DNA from: Thermohalobaculum xanthum
GTDB lineage: Bacteria > Pseudomonadota > Alphaproteobacteria > Rhodobacterales > Rhodobacteraceae
Reading direction: 5' to 3'
Assembly (NCBI RefSeq): GCF_016623495.1
Contig: NZ_JAEHHL010000001.1
Coordinates: forward strand, 620,001-684,000
DNA length: 64,000 bases
In this document: positions 43,767 through 52,818 of the stretch, in pieces
How the letters are laid out: every line of letters starts with the position of its first letter
How positions within the stretch are numbered: the stretch's first letter is position 1
Program-made: the position numbers and the translations under genes
The notes under the pieces: model-generated
Seen by the model: only the letters and a program-made list of their open reading frames with translations
Databases searched by the model: none
Told to the model about the DNA's origin: nothing

Positions 43767-44555
43767 ATGCACGATATACTGGATCTCGACCGCTATCCGC
43801 TCGACCGGCCCGGCAGCCCGGAATGGACGGCGCTCGTCGAGCGCTGCCGGCAGGAGCTCGCGCAGGAGGGTATGTTCAACCTCGAAGGCTTCATGCGGCC
43901 GGAGGCGGTCGCGCGGGCGCTCAGCCAGATCGTACCCGTGCTTGATGCCTCGGCCTTCCGGCACAAGCGCTCACACAACATCTACTTCCGGAAGGAGATT
44001 CCGGGGCTCTCGCCGGACCACCCCGCGCTCCGTCTCTTCGAGACGTCGAACCAGACGATCTGCGCCGACCAGATCGAGGGCAGCCTGCCAGTGGCCGTCT
44101 ACGACTGGCCAGCAATGGCGGCCTTCCTCGCGGCGACGATGGACAAGTCCGCGCTCTACCCGATGGACGACCGGATCGCCTGCGCGAACGTGATGCGCTA
44201 TTCCGAGGGCGAAGCGCTCAACTGGCATTTCGACCGCTCGGAGTTCACGACGACGCTGCTTCTGCAGGCGCCGACGAAGGGTGGCGTCTTCGAGTACCGA
44301 AACGCGCTCAGGAGCGACGACGATCCGAACTACAAGGGCGTCGCCCGGATGCTGCAGGGCGAGGACGACGAGGTGCAGTCGATGCTCGCCTCGGCGGGCA
44401 CACTCAATGTCTTCCGGGGCAAGAACACGGCCCACCGGGTCACGCCGGTCGAGGGGCCGGTGGACCGGGTGATCGCGGTCTTCTCCTATTACGAGAAGCC
44501 GGGCGTGCGCTTCTCGGACGAGGAACGCATCGGCTTCTACGGCCGAGCCGCCTGA
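43767..44555 (+). CDS. Fe(II)/2-oxoglutarate-dependent oxygenase, BesD/ArpA-like
   Basis: This is a 262-residue oxygenase. The iron-binding facial triad is visible as HFD (in LNWHFDRSEFTTTLLLQAP, about residue 152) and the distal His in GKNTAHRVTPVEG (about 222). The Arg of RVTPVEGPVDR could bind 2-oxoglutarate. Overall layout recalls the family that includes amino-acid halogenases such as BesD, but the Asp of the triad is kept, so hydroxylation rather than chlorination is expected. The substrate, probably a free amino acid, is inferred. I start at the ATG after GGGAGG; a GTG at 43758 lies inside that ribosome site. Confidence 0.8.
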   Translation: MHDILDLDRYPLDRPGSPEWTALVERCRQELAQEGMFNLEGFMRPEAVARALSQIVPVLDASAFRHKRSHNIYFRKEIPGLSPDHPALRLFETSNQTICADQIEGSLPVAVYDWPAMAAFLAATMDKSALYPMDDRIACANVMRYSEGEALNWHFDRSEFTTTLLLQAPTKGGVFEYRNALRSDDDPNYKGVARMLQGEDDEVQSMLASAGTLNVFRGKNTAHRVTPVEGPVDRVIAVFSYYEKPGVRFSDEERIGFYGRAA

Positions 44556-44575
44556 GAGGCGCCGGGCGGGACCCG

Positions 44576-45835
44576 TCAGGGCGTCCCGTCCCGACCGCGC
44601 TCGTCGCCGACAAGCGGGCTCTCGAACTCGTAGATAGACTGCGTCGTCCGCGGCACGGGCGCGAAGCGGCCGCGATGCGGAAGGATGCGGCGACGGGCGA
44701 CACCAAGCCGCCAGAGGACCACGGCGGCGAAACAGCCGAGCACGATGGAGATGAAGACGAAGAGCCAGCCCGCTCCGAGGCGATCCATCAGGGGCGCGGC
44801 AAGCACCGGGCCGAGCGCCGCGCCGATCGAGTAGATTAGCAGGAGCCCCCCGCTCACCTGCACGAAGCGGTCGGCCGCCGCGCCGTCGTTCACATGGGCC
44901 ACGCAGAGCGAGTAGATCGGGATCATCAGCCCGCCATGCGCGAGGCCGAGCGCGAGCATCGCCCAGAGCCCGACCTCCTCCACCGACGCGAGCGCGAGCC
45001 CTGAAATGGCCGTCGCGATCACGACGGGCAGGATGACGAGCCGCCGGTCAAAGCGATCCGAGAGCAACCCGATCGGCCATTGCGTCAACGTGCCCCCGAG
45101 CACGAAGACACCCATCAAGAGCGTGATCTCGAAGACGCCGAAGCCGCGCAGCTGACCGAAGAGCGGCCCGAGCGTCCAGAACGCCCCCTCGATCATCCCG
45201 ACGAGGAAGCAGCCGATCGTCCCGACCGGCGAGAGGCCGAAGAGCGCGCGAATGTCGAGCCCGGCACGCGGCACCGGCTCGGGCTCGCGGGTCGGCGTCA
45301 GCGCCACGGGGGCGACCGACAGGCAGACCGCCACGGCGACCAGGATGAAGAGCGTCGCGCCGAGCAGGTCGGCGAGGTTCACGCCAAGCTGACCCGAGAT
45401 CCAGCCGACATTGGTAACGATGATGTAGACTGAAAGGATGCGCCCGCGCATTGCGTTCGTTGTCTGGTCGTTGAGCCAGCTCTCGACGACCATCACGGCA
45501 ATGGCGAGGCAGATGCCGGTCAGGAAACGCAGCGCGAGCCAGGGCAGCGCCGCGACCCAGACCGGGAAGAGCAGCACGATCGCCGCGAGGATCGCCACGA
45601 TCCCGGCATAGGCGCGGATATGCCCGACCGCCCGGATCAGCGGCGGGCCGATCACGCAGCCCGCGATGAAGCCCGCGAAATAGGCGCTGCCGAGAAAGCC
45701 GATCAGCCCGGTCGAAAAGCCCTCGCGCTCGGCCCGCATCGGGAGCATCGTCTGGAACATGCCGTTCCCGACGAAGATCAGCCCGGTGCTGAGCAGGATG
45801 ACGGCGATCGTGCGCCCGGTGAAGTGGGATGTCAT
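44576..45835 (-). CDS. MFS transporter
   Basis: This is a 419-residue major facilitator with 12 predicted helices and a loop after helix 6. The motif GLLSDRFDRR follows helix 8 and the duplicated first-half equivalent is weaker. The pattern (YcaD-like, with the start TSHFTGRTIAVILLSTGLIFVGNGMFQTMLPMRAEREGFSTGLIG) suits small-molecule transport; I cannot name the solute. It is the last gene of the TetR-MttB-Rieske-SBP cluster, 92 bases after the binding-protein gene. Confidence 0.87.
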   Translation of the reverse strand: MTSHFTGRTIAVILLSTGLIFVGNGMFQTMLPMRAEREGFSTGLIGFLGSAYFAGFIAGCVIGPPLIRAVGHIRAYAGIVAILAAIVLLFPVWVAALPWLALRFLTGICLAIAVMVVESWLNDQTTNAMRGRILSVYIIVTNVGWISGQLGVNLADLLGATLFILVAVAVCLSVAPVALTPTREPEPVPRAGLDIRALFGLSPVGTIGCFLVGMIEGAFWTLGPLFGQLRGFGVFEITLLMGVFVLGGTLTQWPIGLLSDRFDRRLVILPVVIATAISGLALASVEEVGLWAMLALGLAHGGLMIPIYSLCVAHVNDGAAADRFVQVSGGLLLIYSIGAALGPVLAAPLMDRLGAGWLFVFISIVLGCFAAVVLWRLGVARRRILPHRGRFAPVPRTTQSIYEFESPLVGDERGRDGTP

Positions 45836-45927
45836 GCGAGGCACCGGTTTGACGGGACGCAGGCTGGAGCGGGAAACCCTCCGAAGCTGGCCGGGTGGCG
45901 CCGTGCGCACCACCCGGAGCGTTCGGC

Positions 45928-47571
45928 TCAGGCGTCGAGCCAGACGCGCTCGAGATGGAACTCTTCGGCCTGGTGAGCCTCGAAGTCACGGACCTTGGGC
46001 GTCATATGGCGCGCGATGTTGCGCCAGAACGGCTGAACGAGGGTGCCCGAGTCCTGCAGGATCCGCTCGACCCGCTCCATCACCACGCGGCGCTTGTCGG
46101 GATCGGGAAGGCCCAGCGCCTCGGCCAGCGCCGCGTCGAACTCGGGGTTCGAGAACCCTGACTCGTTCCACGCCTCGCCCGAGCGGTAGGCGAGCGCGAG
46201 CACCTGCACACCGAGCGGGCGCGGCGTCCAGTCGGTCGTCGAGGCCGGGTATTTCGTCCAGTCGTTCCAGAACGTATCGCCGGGGATCACCGTGCGCTTC
46301 ACCTTCAGGCCTGCACCGCGCATCTGCGCGGCGATTGCGTCGGTCGTGTTGCGTCGCCAGTCGTCGTCGATCGAGATGAGCTCGAACTCGTGGTCGGACA
46401 TCCCGGCGTCGGCCAGCAGGGCGCGGGCCTGCTCTGGGTCGTGCTCGAAGGGCGGGAGCGGGAAGTATTCGATATGCATGGGGCCGACATGGTGGTTCTC
46501 GGCGACGACGCCCGCGTCGTCGATGCCGAGGCGCAGCACGATCGCGTTGTCGACCGCGAGCTGGCAGGCCCGTCGGACGCGCGGGTCGTCGTAGGGCGGC
46601 GTCGTGTTGTTGAACCGGCAGACGATGGTCGAGCCGGTCGCGATCTCGCTGCGAATGAGGCCGAGATCCTCGAGCACGGCGTACTGGTCGGCATGGCTGA
46701 TCTCGTTCGCATCGATCTCGCCGGCCTCGAAAGCCGAGATCATCGCGACGGGATCGGTGCCGTAGTCGATGAACTCGACCGCGTCGAGATAGGCGTCACC
46801 CCGCCAGTAGCCCTCGCGCCGAACGACGCGGGCACGGACGGTGGGTTCGTACTCCTCGATATGGAAGGGACCGGTTCCGAGGTTGAACTGTGCGATCAGG
46901 TCGCCCTCAGGGTCGAAGCTCCGGTGCAGGATCAGAGCGGGGTAATCCGTGAACCCGGCGATCAGCGTGATGTCCGAGGTCGAGGGGCGGAGCCGGACCG
47001 TCTGGGCGTCGACTGCCTCTATCGCGCCCTCGCGAGCCTGCCCCGTCGCGTCGTCGACGAGGGTGGCCATCCGCGCGGCCATGGAGTTGCCCTCGACGGT
47101 CTTGTCGCACCAGCGGGTGATGTTGAAGACCACGTCCTCCGAGGTGAAGTCGTCGCCGTTCGACCACTTGATCCCCTTGCGGAGCGAAAGCGTGTATTCG
47201 GTGGCGTCGTCGTTCACCTCCCAGCTCTCGAGCAGCCAGGGCGTGAAGGTCGCATCGCGCTCCCACCGTACGAGATACTCGCAGGACTGGCGCGAGACAT
47301 GGGCGTCCCAGTCGAAGGTCCGCGGATCCTTGAGCCCGGCTGCGCGCACAGGCGTCGCGATGCGGAGCGTGCCGCCCTTCTTCGGCGTCTCGGAGCGTGC
47401 CGGCGTCGGCAGCGCGAGGCCGCCGAGCGAAAAGGCGCCGGCCGCCGTCACGCCGAGTGTCATCATCGAGGCGAGATATTCGCGCCTGTCCATGCGGCCC
47501 CCGCGGAACGCCTCGGCGAATGTCCGCGCAAGCGGGTGCAGCGGACGGTCCGTCATCATCTGCTTGGTCAT
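45928..47571 (-). CDS. ABC transporter solute-binding protein, family 5 (peptide type), Tat-type leader
   Basis: This is a 547-residue binding protein of the DppA/OppA class. The N-terminal region has [19 protein letters not shown], a twin-arginine leader about 25 residues from the start, then a mature part with [19 protein letters not shown], the family-5 signature, and [15 protein letters not shown]. Ligands of the class include peptides, opines and quaternary amines. No DppB, C, D or F permease or ATPase genes are in the window, so the partner transporter is elsewhere or absent. AGAGGAT precedes the chosen ATG. Confidence 0.88.
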   Translation of the reverse strand: MTKQMMTDRPLHPLARTFAEAFRGGRMDRREYLASMMTLGVTAAGAFSLGGLALPTPARSETPKKGGTLRIATPVRAAGLKDPRTFDWDAHVSRQSCEYLVRWERDATFTPWLLESWEVNDDATEYTLSLRKGIKWSNGDDFTSEDVVFNITRWCDKTVEGNSMAARMATLVDDATGQAREGAIEAVDAQTVRLRPSTSDITLIAGFTDYPALILHRSFDPEGDLIAQFNLGTGPFHIEEYEPTVRARVVRREGYWRGDAYLDAVEFIDYGTDPVAMISAFEAGEIDANEISHADQYAVLEDLGLIRSEIATGSTIVCRFNNTTPPYDDPRVRRACQLAVDNAIVLRLGIDDAGVVAENHHVGPMHIEYFPLPPFEHDPEQARALLADAGMSDHEFELISIDDDWRRNTTDAIAAQMRGAGLKVKRTVIPGDTFWNDWTKYPASTTDWTPRPLGVQVLALAYRSGEAWNESGFSNPEFDAALAEALGLPDPDKRRVVMERVERILQDSGTLVQPFWRNIARHMTPKVRDFEAHQAEEFHLERVWLDA

Positions 47572-47784
47572 GGGAATCCTCTCTGTCTCGGATCGATTTC
47601 TCGGTCTTCCCGCGCGGCCACCTCGTTTGTTCATGGGCGCCCCTCGGGCGGTTACGGCCTTCGGCCGGATGCGTTGTCGCAGGATCGGAGCGGCGGCGGT
47701 CCGCGCCCGACCGGCGAAAACCCTGACGAGCGTCTCGCGAGGCGCAGATTGCGCCCCGCCCGGGCGGCCAGCCATTGGCAATCC

Positions 47785-48948
47785 TCAGGCATCCTCGCGA
47801 AGCCCCTCGAGCACGCCGAGCAGACGGCGCGCCACATAGCGATGGAGATCGTGGACGCAGCCCTCGTAGGCGGCGGGCGCAAGCGGGCCCGGCGTGTAGT
47901 GCGCCGAGCCGAGCCCCCGCGCGAGCTGGTCGAGGACGAGCTTGTCTTCATCCATCGTGTCATGGAAGAGGCGGGTCGCCTTCTCGACAGCATCCTCGGG
48001 CCAGTCGTCGCCATGGAAGAACAGCCCGAGGCGGACGCGGCAGCTGTTCGTCGTCACCGGTTCGATGCAGAGGAACGAGCTGTAGTCGGACGCCCCACCG
48101 ACCACGAGGTTGGGCGGGACCGAGAACATCACGCAAGTATCAAGCTCATCCTCCGAGAGGTCTGGATGCCCCCTTCTCACGCGCTCCATCTCGGGCGAAA
48201 ATCCCACGAAGTAGCCGAAATGCGCGTCGCCTTCGGGAAAGTGCCGGCAGAGGCGGGTCGGGTTCACCGGATGCAGCGTCTCCTTGTGCAGCGGCGAGAG
48301 ATGGTAGCCCTCCATGAAGTTCTCGATCAGCGACTTCCAGTTCGTCGACCATGTCTCCCAGGTGACGTAGAGGGTCTTCATCGCCTCGAAGTGATAGTTC
48401 CGGATGATCGCGTCGAGCGGCGCGAGCCGCGGCGCGAGCGGCGGAGTGTCGGGATCGAGCGTCACGAAGACGAAGCCCTGCCAGACCTCGCAGCGAAACT
48501 CCGGCAGGCGGCAGGCGCGCTTGTCGAAATCGGTGCGGTGCTGGAGGTGCGGCGCCCCGATCAGCTGCCCCTGCGCGTCGTAGGTCCAGGCATGGTAGGG
48601 GCAGACCATGCGGCGCGCCCGGCCCTTGCCCTCGAGGATCGGCATGGCACGATGCCGGCAGACATTCGAGAGCGCGCGGATCGCGCCGTCCTCGCCGCGG
48701 ATCGCCACGACCGGCTCGCCGAGGATGTCGTAGGTCATGAAGTCGCCCGGCTCGGGGATCTCGTCGGCTCGCCCGACGCAGATCCATTCCCGGCCGAAGA
48801 GCTGCGCGCGCTCGATCGCGAGCAGGTCCTCTGACAGGTAGAAGGCACCCGGCATCGCGATAGCGTGCTCGTAATCGGCCTCGAGCGCCCGGCGCAGCGG
48901 CACGGCCAGTTCATCGCTCAGCACCTCGGCGTGCGTCACACCATCCAT
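47785..48948 (-). CDS. Rieske non-haem iron oxygenase, large subunit
   Basis: This is a 387-residue ring-hydroxylating-type oxygenase. The Rieske 2Fe-2S ligands are CRHR and CPYHAW in the span 83-110. The catalytic iron site is ENFMEGYHLSPLHKETLH (about 205-222, two His) with a downstream Asp. Members close to this type include glycine betaine monooxygenase and stachydrine or carnitine demethylases, which cut N-methyl groups. Association with an MttB-family gene favours a quaternary-amine substrate. AGGAGG precedes the ATG. No reductase gene adjoins. Confidence 0.88.
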   Translation of the reverse strand: MDGVTHAEVLSDELAVPLRRALEADYEHAIAMPGAFYLSEDLLAIERAQLFGREWICVGRADEIPEPGDFMTYDILGEPVVAIRGEDGAIRALSNVCRHRAMPILEGKGRARRMVCPYHAWTYDAQGQLIGAPHLQHRTDFDKRACRLPEFRCEVWQGFVFVTLDPDTPPLAPRLAPLDAIIRNYHFEAMKTLYVTWETWSTNWKSLIENFMEGYHLSPLHKETLHPVNPTRLCRHFPEGDAHFGYFVGFSPEMERVRRGHPDLSEDELDTCVMFSVPPNLVVGGASDYSSFLCIEPVTTNSCRVRLGLFFHGDDWPEDAVEKATRLFHDTMDEDKLVLDQLARGLGSAHYTPGPLAPAAYEGCVHDLHRYVARRLLGVLEGLREDA

Positions 48949-48962
48949 TTGCGCTCCTCCTC

Positions 48963-50510
48963 TCAACAATCCGGCACGTCTTGTCCCGCGCCGATCTCGC
49001 GTTTGCGCCGCGCCGCGTAGTCGAGCACCGCGTCTCGGATCGCGGCATCGAGCGGCGGCTCCTCGTAGTCGGCGAGGCGCTGTTTCCAGATCCGGTTCGC
49101 CCGGAGCGTCGCGCTCTCGGCGCCACGCTCGGACCAGGTCTCGAAATTGCTCCAGTCCGAGACGAGCGGCGCATAGAAGGCGGTCCGGTAGCGCTCGAGC
49201 GTATGGGGCGCACCGAAGAAGTGCCCGCCATGGCCGACAGTTGCGATCGCGTCGAGCGCCAGGGCGTCGTCACCCGCCTCGGGCGGGTCGAGATAGGCCG
49301 CCATCATCGCCAGCGTCTCGGCGTCGAGCACGAGCTTCTCGAACGAGGCGGTGAGCCCTCCGTTCAGCCATCCGGCTGCGTGCTTGATCATGTGCGATCC
49401 GCCCATGACCGCGCCCCAGAGGGACATCTGGCTTTCGTAGGCGGCCTGCGCGTCGCAGCTGTTGGATGCGGTGCCGCCGGAGGAGCGGAAGGGGATGCGG
49501 TAGCGCCTCGCGAGCTGACCCGAGATCTGCGCCGCCTGCGCGTATTCGGGCGTCCCGAAGGCGGGCGAGCCCGTTCGCATGTCGACATTGGTCGTGAAGG
49601 CGCCGTAGCCGACCGGCACGCCCGGCCGGACGCATTGCGCGAGGACGATCCCGGCCAGCGCCTCGGCGTTCTGCAGCGCAAGCGCACCTGTGAGCGTGAC
49701 GGGCGCCATCGCCCCGGCCAGCGTGAACGGCGTGACGATGGCGGCCTGCCCGTGCCGCGCGAGCTCGATCAGCGCCTCGGCCATCGGCACGTCGAGCATG
49801 AGAGGCGAGTTCGTATTGATGACCCCCGCGAGGACGACCCGATCCGCCAGCCCGTCGCGGGTCGTCCCGAGTGCCCTCGCCGCCATCTCGACGGCGTCGC
49901 GGACACGGACGCGACCCAGCGTCCATGGCGCCCAGTTCTTGTCCATCAGCGTGATCTGCGCGACCTGGAGATCGAGGTGGCGGACCTGCTCGGGGACATC
50001 CAGCGCCTCGAACGGACCACCGCCCTCCTGGTGGATCGCGTCGAACCCCTGGATCAGTCGCAGGTAGTCGCGCATCTCGGCCAGCGTGCCGGCCCGCCGC
50101 CCCCTGTCGAGATCGGCCGTGAACGCAGGTCCCGCGACCGAGGTGAACACGAGATGCTCGCCCCCGACCTTGAGCGACTTCGCAGGGTTGCGCGCCTCGA
50201 GTGTGAAGCGTTCCGGCGCCAGCGCGACCCTTTCCATTACGAGGCCCGGGTCGAGACGGGCGATCATGCTCGCCTCGTCGACCATGGCCCCGGCCTCGCG
50301 CAGGATGCGCCGCGCCTCGTCCGAGAGGATGCGGATGCCGATGTCGCGCAGGATCCGAAGCGAGGCTTCGTGGATCGCCTCGATCCGGTCGGCGGGCAGG
50401 ATCTCGACCGGGCGGTAGGATAGACGAGGCTGGCGGAAGACCGGCTTCGACGGCCGGTGGGCTCCGGTTGTCATCTCGTTGCGTCGCCGCGCTCGCCGTC
50501 GGTCACTCAT
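48963..50510 (-). CDS. MttB superfamily methyltransferase (non-pyrrolysine type)
   Basis: This is a 515-residue homolog of trimethylamine methyltransferase. The frame has no internal amber codon, so it lacks pyrrolysine and belongs with MtgB-like enzymes that move a methyl group from betaines to a corrinoid protein. Family phrases include ILRDIGIRILSDEARRILREAGA, FTSVAGPAF, GVINTNSPLMLD, PFTLAGAMAPVTLTGALALQNAEALAGIVL and GGSHMIKHAAGWLNGGLTASFEKLVLDAE. No corrinoid protein gene is close. It is upstream of the Rieske gene by 14 bases, so the pair is cotranscribed. Confidence 0.9.
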   Translation of the reverse strand: MSDRRRARRRNEMTTGAHRPSKPVFRQPRLSYRPVEILPADRIEAIHEASLRILRDIGIRILSDEARRILREAGAMVDEASMIARLDPGLVMERVALAPERFTLEARNPAKSLKVGGEHLVFTSVAGPAFTADLDRGRRAGTLAEMRDYLRLIQGFDAIHQEGGGPFEALDVPEQVRHLDLQVAQITLMDKNWAPWTLGRVRVRDAVEMAARALGTTRDGLADRVVLAGVINTNSPLMLDVPMAEALIELARHGQAAIVTPFTLAGAMAPVTLTGALALQNAEALAGIVLAQCVRPGVPVGYGAFTTNVDMRTGSPAFGTPEYAQAAQISGQLARRYRIPFRSSGGTASNSCDAQAAYESQMSLWGAVMGGSHMIKHAAGWLNGGLTASFEKLVLDAETLAMMAAYLDPPEAGDDALALDAIATVGHGGHFFGAPHTLERYRTAFYAPLVSDWSNFETWSERGAESATLRANRIWKQRLADYEEPPLDAAIRDAVLDYAARRKREIGAGQDVPDC

Positions 50511-50587
50511 GGCGCGCTTCCTCGGAATCGGACGCAGCCATGCGTTCCGACGAAGGGAAGATTGCCGGATGCGGCCCCTTCTATTGA

Positions 50588-50601
50588 ACAGTTGTACAGT
50601 T
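50588..50601. promoter_or_regulatory. Direct repeat ACAGTT-GT-ACAGTT in the gap between tetR and mttB-like gene
   Basis: The repeat sits in an AT-rich patch 80 bases before the MttB-family start, just downstream of the TetR gene. A regulator site or promoter here is plausible, since the TetR protein would control the operon that follows it. No clear -35/-10 pair was found. Confidence 0.35.
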
Positions 50602-50640
50602 AACCAAGGAGGCGGGCAAGCGGCTCGTCGAATGCGCCCT

Positions 50641-51264
50641 TCAGGTGTGCCGAAACGCGAAGTCGATGAAGCTCCGCGCGCGGTCGCCGGGCCCCGGATT
50701 CCGGACCGACCCGGGATTGACCGCGGCTTCGTACCAGAGGCCGGAAATCAGGAAGAGGAAGGTCTCGGCCACGGTCGCGATGTCGCCCTCGAAGCCGCAG
50801 TCCGCCGCGTGCTCCTGGATCAGCGGGAAGAGGTCGCGGCGGGTCATGTCGGAAAAACGCTCCATCTCTGCCCGCAATCGCGTTTCGCTCCGGCCGAGCG
50901 CCCAGAAGGCGACGTAGACGCCGGCGATGTCCTCGCCCATCCAGGCATCGGAAAAGAAGGCGTCGATGTAGAGATCGAGGCGGTCTCGCGCCGAAAGGCC
51001 AGATCGATTCGCGATCTCGGAGAACTGCGCCTCGAACCGTTCGGCAAGCTCCTGGTAGGCGCCGACGAGAAGATCGCTCCAGGTGGAAAAGAAATAGGTG
51101 ATCAAGCTGGGCGCGACGCCAAGGTCGCGCGAGACCTGGCGCAGAGTCCAGTGCTCAGGTCCACCTCGCGCAAGGCCGGCGATCGTCGTCTCGATGATCA
51201 GGCGTCGACGATCCTCTGGCGTTAGGCGTTGCGGCCTCTCGCCGCCTACGGTCCGCGCTTTCAT
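50641..51264 (-). CDS. TetR-family regulator, BetI-like
   Basis: This is a 207-residue repressor. The N-terminal HTH is RRRLIIETTIAGLARGGPEHWTLRQVSRDLGVAPSLITYFF, and the C-terminal ligand domain (about 80-200) resembles BetI, the choline-responsive repressor of betaine genes. GGAGGAC lies before the ATG at 51264. Its position immediately upstream of the MttB-Rieske cluster, in the same direction, suggests it controls this cluster in response to a quaternary amine. Confidence 0.85.
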   Translation of the reverse strand: MKARTVGGERPQRLTPEDRRRLIIETTIAGLARGGPEHWTLRQVSRDLGVAPSLITYFFSTWSDLLVGAYQELAERFEAQFSEIANRSGLSARDRLDLYIDAFFSDAWMGEDIAGVYVAFWALGRSETRLRAEMERFSDMTRRDLFPLIQEHAADCGFEGDIATVAETFLFLISGLWYEAAVNPGSVRNPGPGDRARSFIDFAFRHT

Positions 51265-51454
51265 GTCGTCCTCCGCCCTTAGGGATTCCGCGGGTGTCCC
51301 TCCTTCAGTGGCCCGGCGCCCGCGGGGAGAATCGAGCCAGGATCCACAGACCCCAATGAAATGACATCTAGCGCGCTTTCTGGCTTCATGCAGCCGGGCA
51401 CATCCAGCAGAACTCAGTCGAGGATGCAAAATGCAGGGCTAGTTTCCCCGAGGG

Positions 51455-51636
51455 TTCTGTCAGAGCAACCCCGCTCGCGGCGGAATCGCGACCTCCCAAT
51501 CCTCTCCGCTATTTCAAAACCAGCCCGAGATTATCTGCCTGGCGGTCATGAGGATGTGCGCTTCTAGTGGAACAGTTTCGGTCCCATGTTCACGGCCGAA
51601 TGCCTGCGCAAGCGCATTGATCGGTTGTGCGCCTTT
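51455..51636 (+). pseudogene. IS6-family transposase remnant, copy 3, left piece
   Basis: The left terminal repeat CTGTCAGAGCAACC (from 51457) matches copy 2. Decayed transposase codons follow: YFKTSPEIICLAV near 51510, then FWWNSFGPMFTAECLRKRIDRLCAF from 51566. This corresponds to the first 60-70 residues of the protein. The rest is absent here and a matching C-terminal piece is found at 54222-54511, with two genes in between. Confidence 0.7.
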
Positions 51637-51753
51637 ACCCCGAATATCGCGCGCAGATGCGTCAACTTTCCGGTTGCGGCCAAGCGAGCGGCGTGGTCTC
51701 GCTCAGGTTCAACCGGACCGATTGGCCCGACGCCAGACAGCGGAGATTTCGCC

Positions 51754-52689
51754 ATGGGCCGTACCCGCTCAGCCGCCAAGGACATCGGCGCGATACTCGC
51801 CGACATCGAGGCCGAAGTCCGCGCCGAGAACGACTGGGGCAACGTCGCAAGCTATATCCCCGAGCTCGCCGATATCCGGCCCAACCAGTTTGCGATGTCC
51901 GTCTGCACTGCGGCCGGAGAAACTGTCTCAACCGGCGATGCGATGACCCGCTTCTCGATCCAGAGCGTCTCGAAGGTCTTCACGCTGGCGCTCGCGCTCG
52001 GCCGCCATGGCGACCTGTTGTGGCGGCGGGTAGGAAAGGAACCTTCGGGCAACCCCTTCAACTCGATCATTCAGCTCGAGGTCGAGAACGGCACCCCTCG
52101 CAACCCGTTCGTCAATGCGGGTGCGATCGTCACCACCGATGCGATCCTCGAGGGCCGCAAACCGCGCGACACGCTCGCTGAAATCCTGCGCTTCATCCGA
52201 TCGGCCGCGGAGGATGACGATATCTGGATCAACGACCGCGTCGCGCGCTCTGAGGAGCGGACGGGCGATCGCAACTACGCGATCGCGCATTTCCTGCGAT
52301 CCTGCGGCAACCTGCGGGGCGAGTGCGCGCTCGTGCTTGGGACATATTTCCACCACTGCGCGATCGAGATGACCTGCGTCCAGCTTGCCCGGGCGGGGCG
52401 GTTCCTGTGCAGTGCCTTCGGCGACCAGCGGCTGATCCCCACCGAGAGGGTCCGCAGCATCAACGCGCTGATGATGACCTGCGGGCATTATGACGGCTCG
52501 GGCGAGTTCGCCTACCGTGTCGGCTTCCCTGGCAAAAGCGGAGTTGGCGGCGGCATTCTCGCGGTGGTTCCGAATGTCGCCTCGATCGCGGTCTGGTCGC
52601 CGGGACTAAACGACTTCGGCAACTCGAAACAGGGCACCCGCGCGCTGGAACGGCTCTCCGAGCGCACCGGCTGGTCGGTCTTCGCCTGA
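51754..52689 (+). CDS. glsA: Glutaminase
   Basis: This 311-residue serine-dependent glutaminase converts glutamine to glutamate and ammonia. The SxxK motif SVSK is in TRFSIQSVSKVFTLALAL (about residue 72). The rest fits the beta-lactamase-like fold: NPFVNAGAIVTTDAI, Tyr in RNYAIAHFLRSCGN, and SGVGGGILAVVPN at the end. The frame is open upstream to 51586 into the IS remnant, but GGAGATTTCGCC before 51754 sets the real start. Confidence 0.93.
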   Translation: MGRTRSAAKDIGAILADIEAEVRAENDWGNVASYIPELADIRPNQFAMSVCTAAGETVSTGDAMTRFSIQSVSKVFTLALALGRHGDLLWRRVGKEPSGNPFNSIIQLEVENGTPRNPFVNAGAIVTTDAILEGRKPRDTLAEILRFIRSAAEDDDIWINDRVARSEERTGDRNYAIAHFLRSCGNLRGECALVLGTYFHHCAIEMTCVQLARAGRFLCSAFGDQRLIPTERVRSINALMMTCGHYDGSGEFAYRVGFPGKSGVGGGILAVVPNVASIAVWSPGLNDFGNSKQGTRALERLSERTGWSVFA

Positions 52690-52690
52690 A

Positions 52691-52724
52691 AACGCGGTCT
52701 GACGCACAACGGAGGGACCGCGTT
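52691..52724. terminator. Possible terminator between glsA and the haem/lyase gene
   Basis: AACGCGGTC (52691-52699) pairs perfectly with GACCGCGTT (52716-52724). It starts 2 bases after the glsA stop and lies between convergent genes. The T-rich run follows only 25 bases later, so efficiency is uncertain. Confidence 0.5.
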
Positions 52725-52818
52725 CGCCGTTGCCTGCTCTCACTTTTTCTGCACGCGCCCAGCATTGCCGCAAGGTCGGCGCCGGGACGATCATCTCACA
52801 ACGATCATCTGCTCTCCG

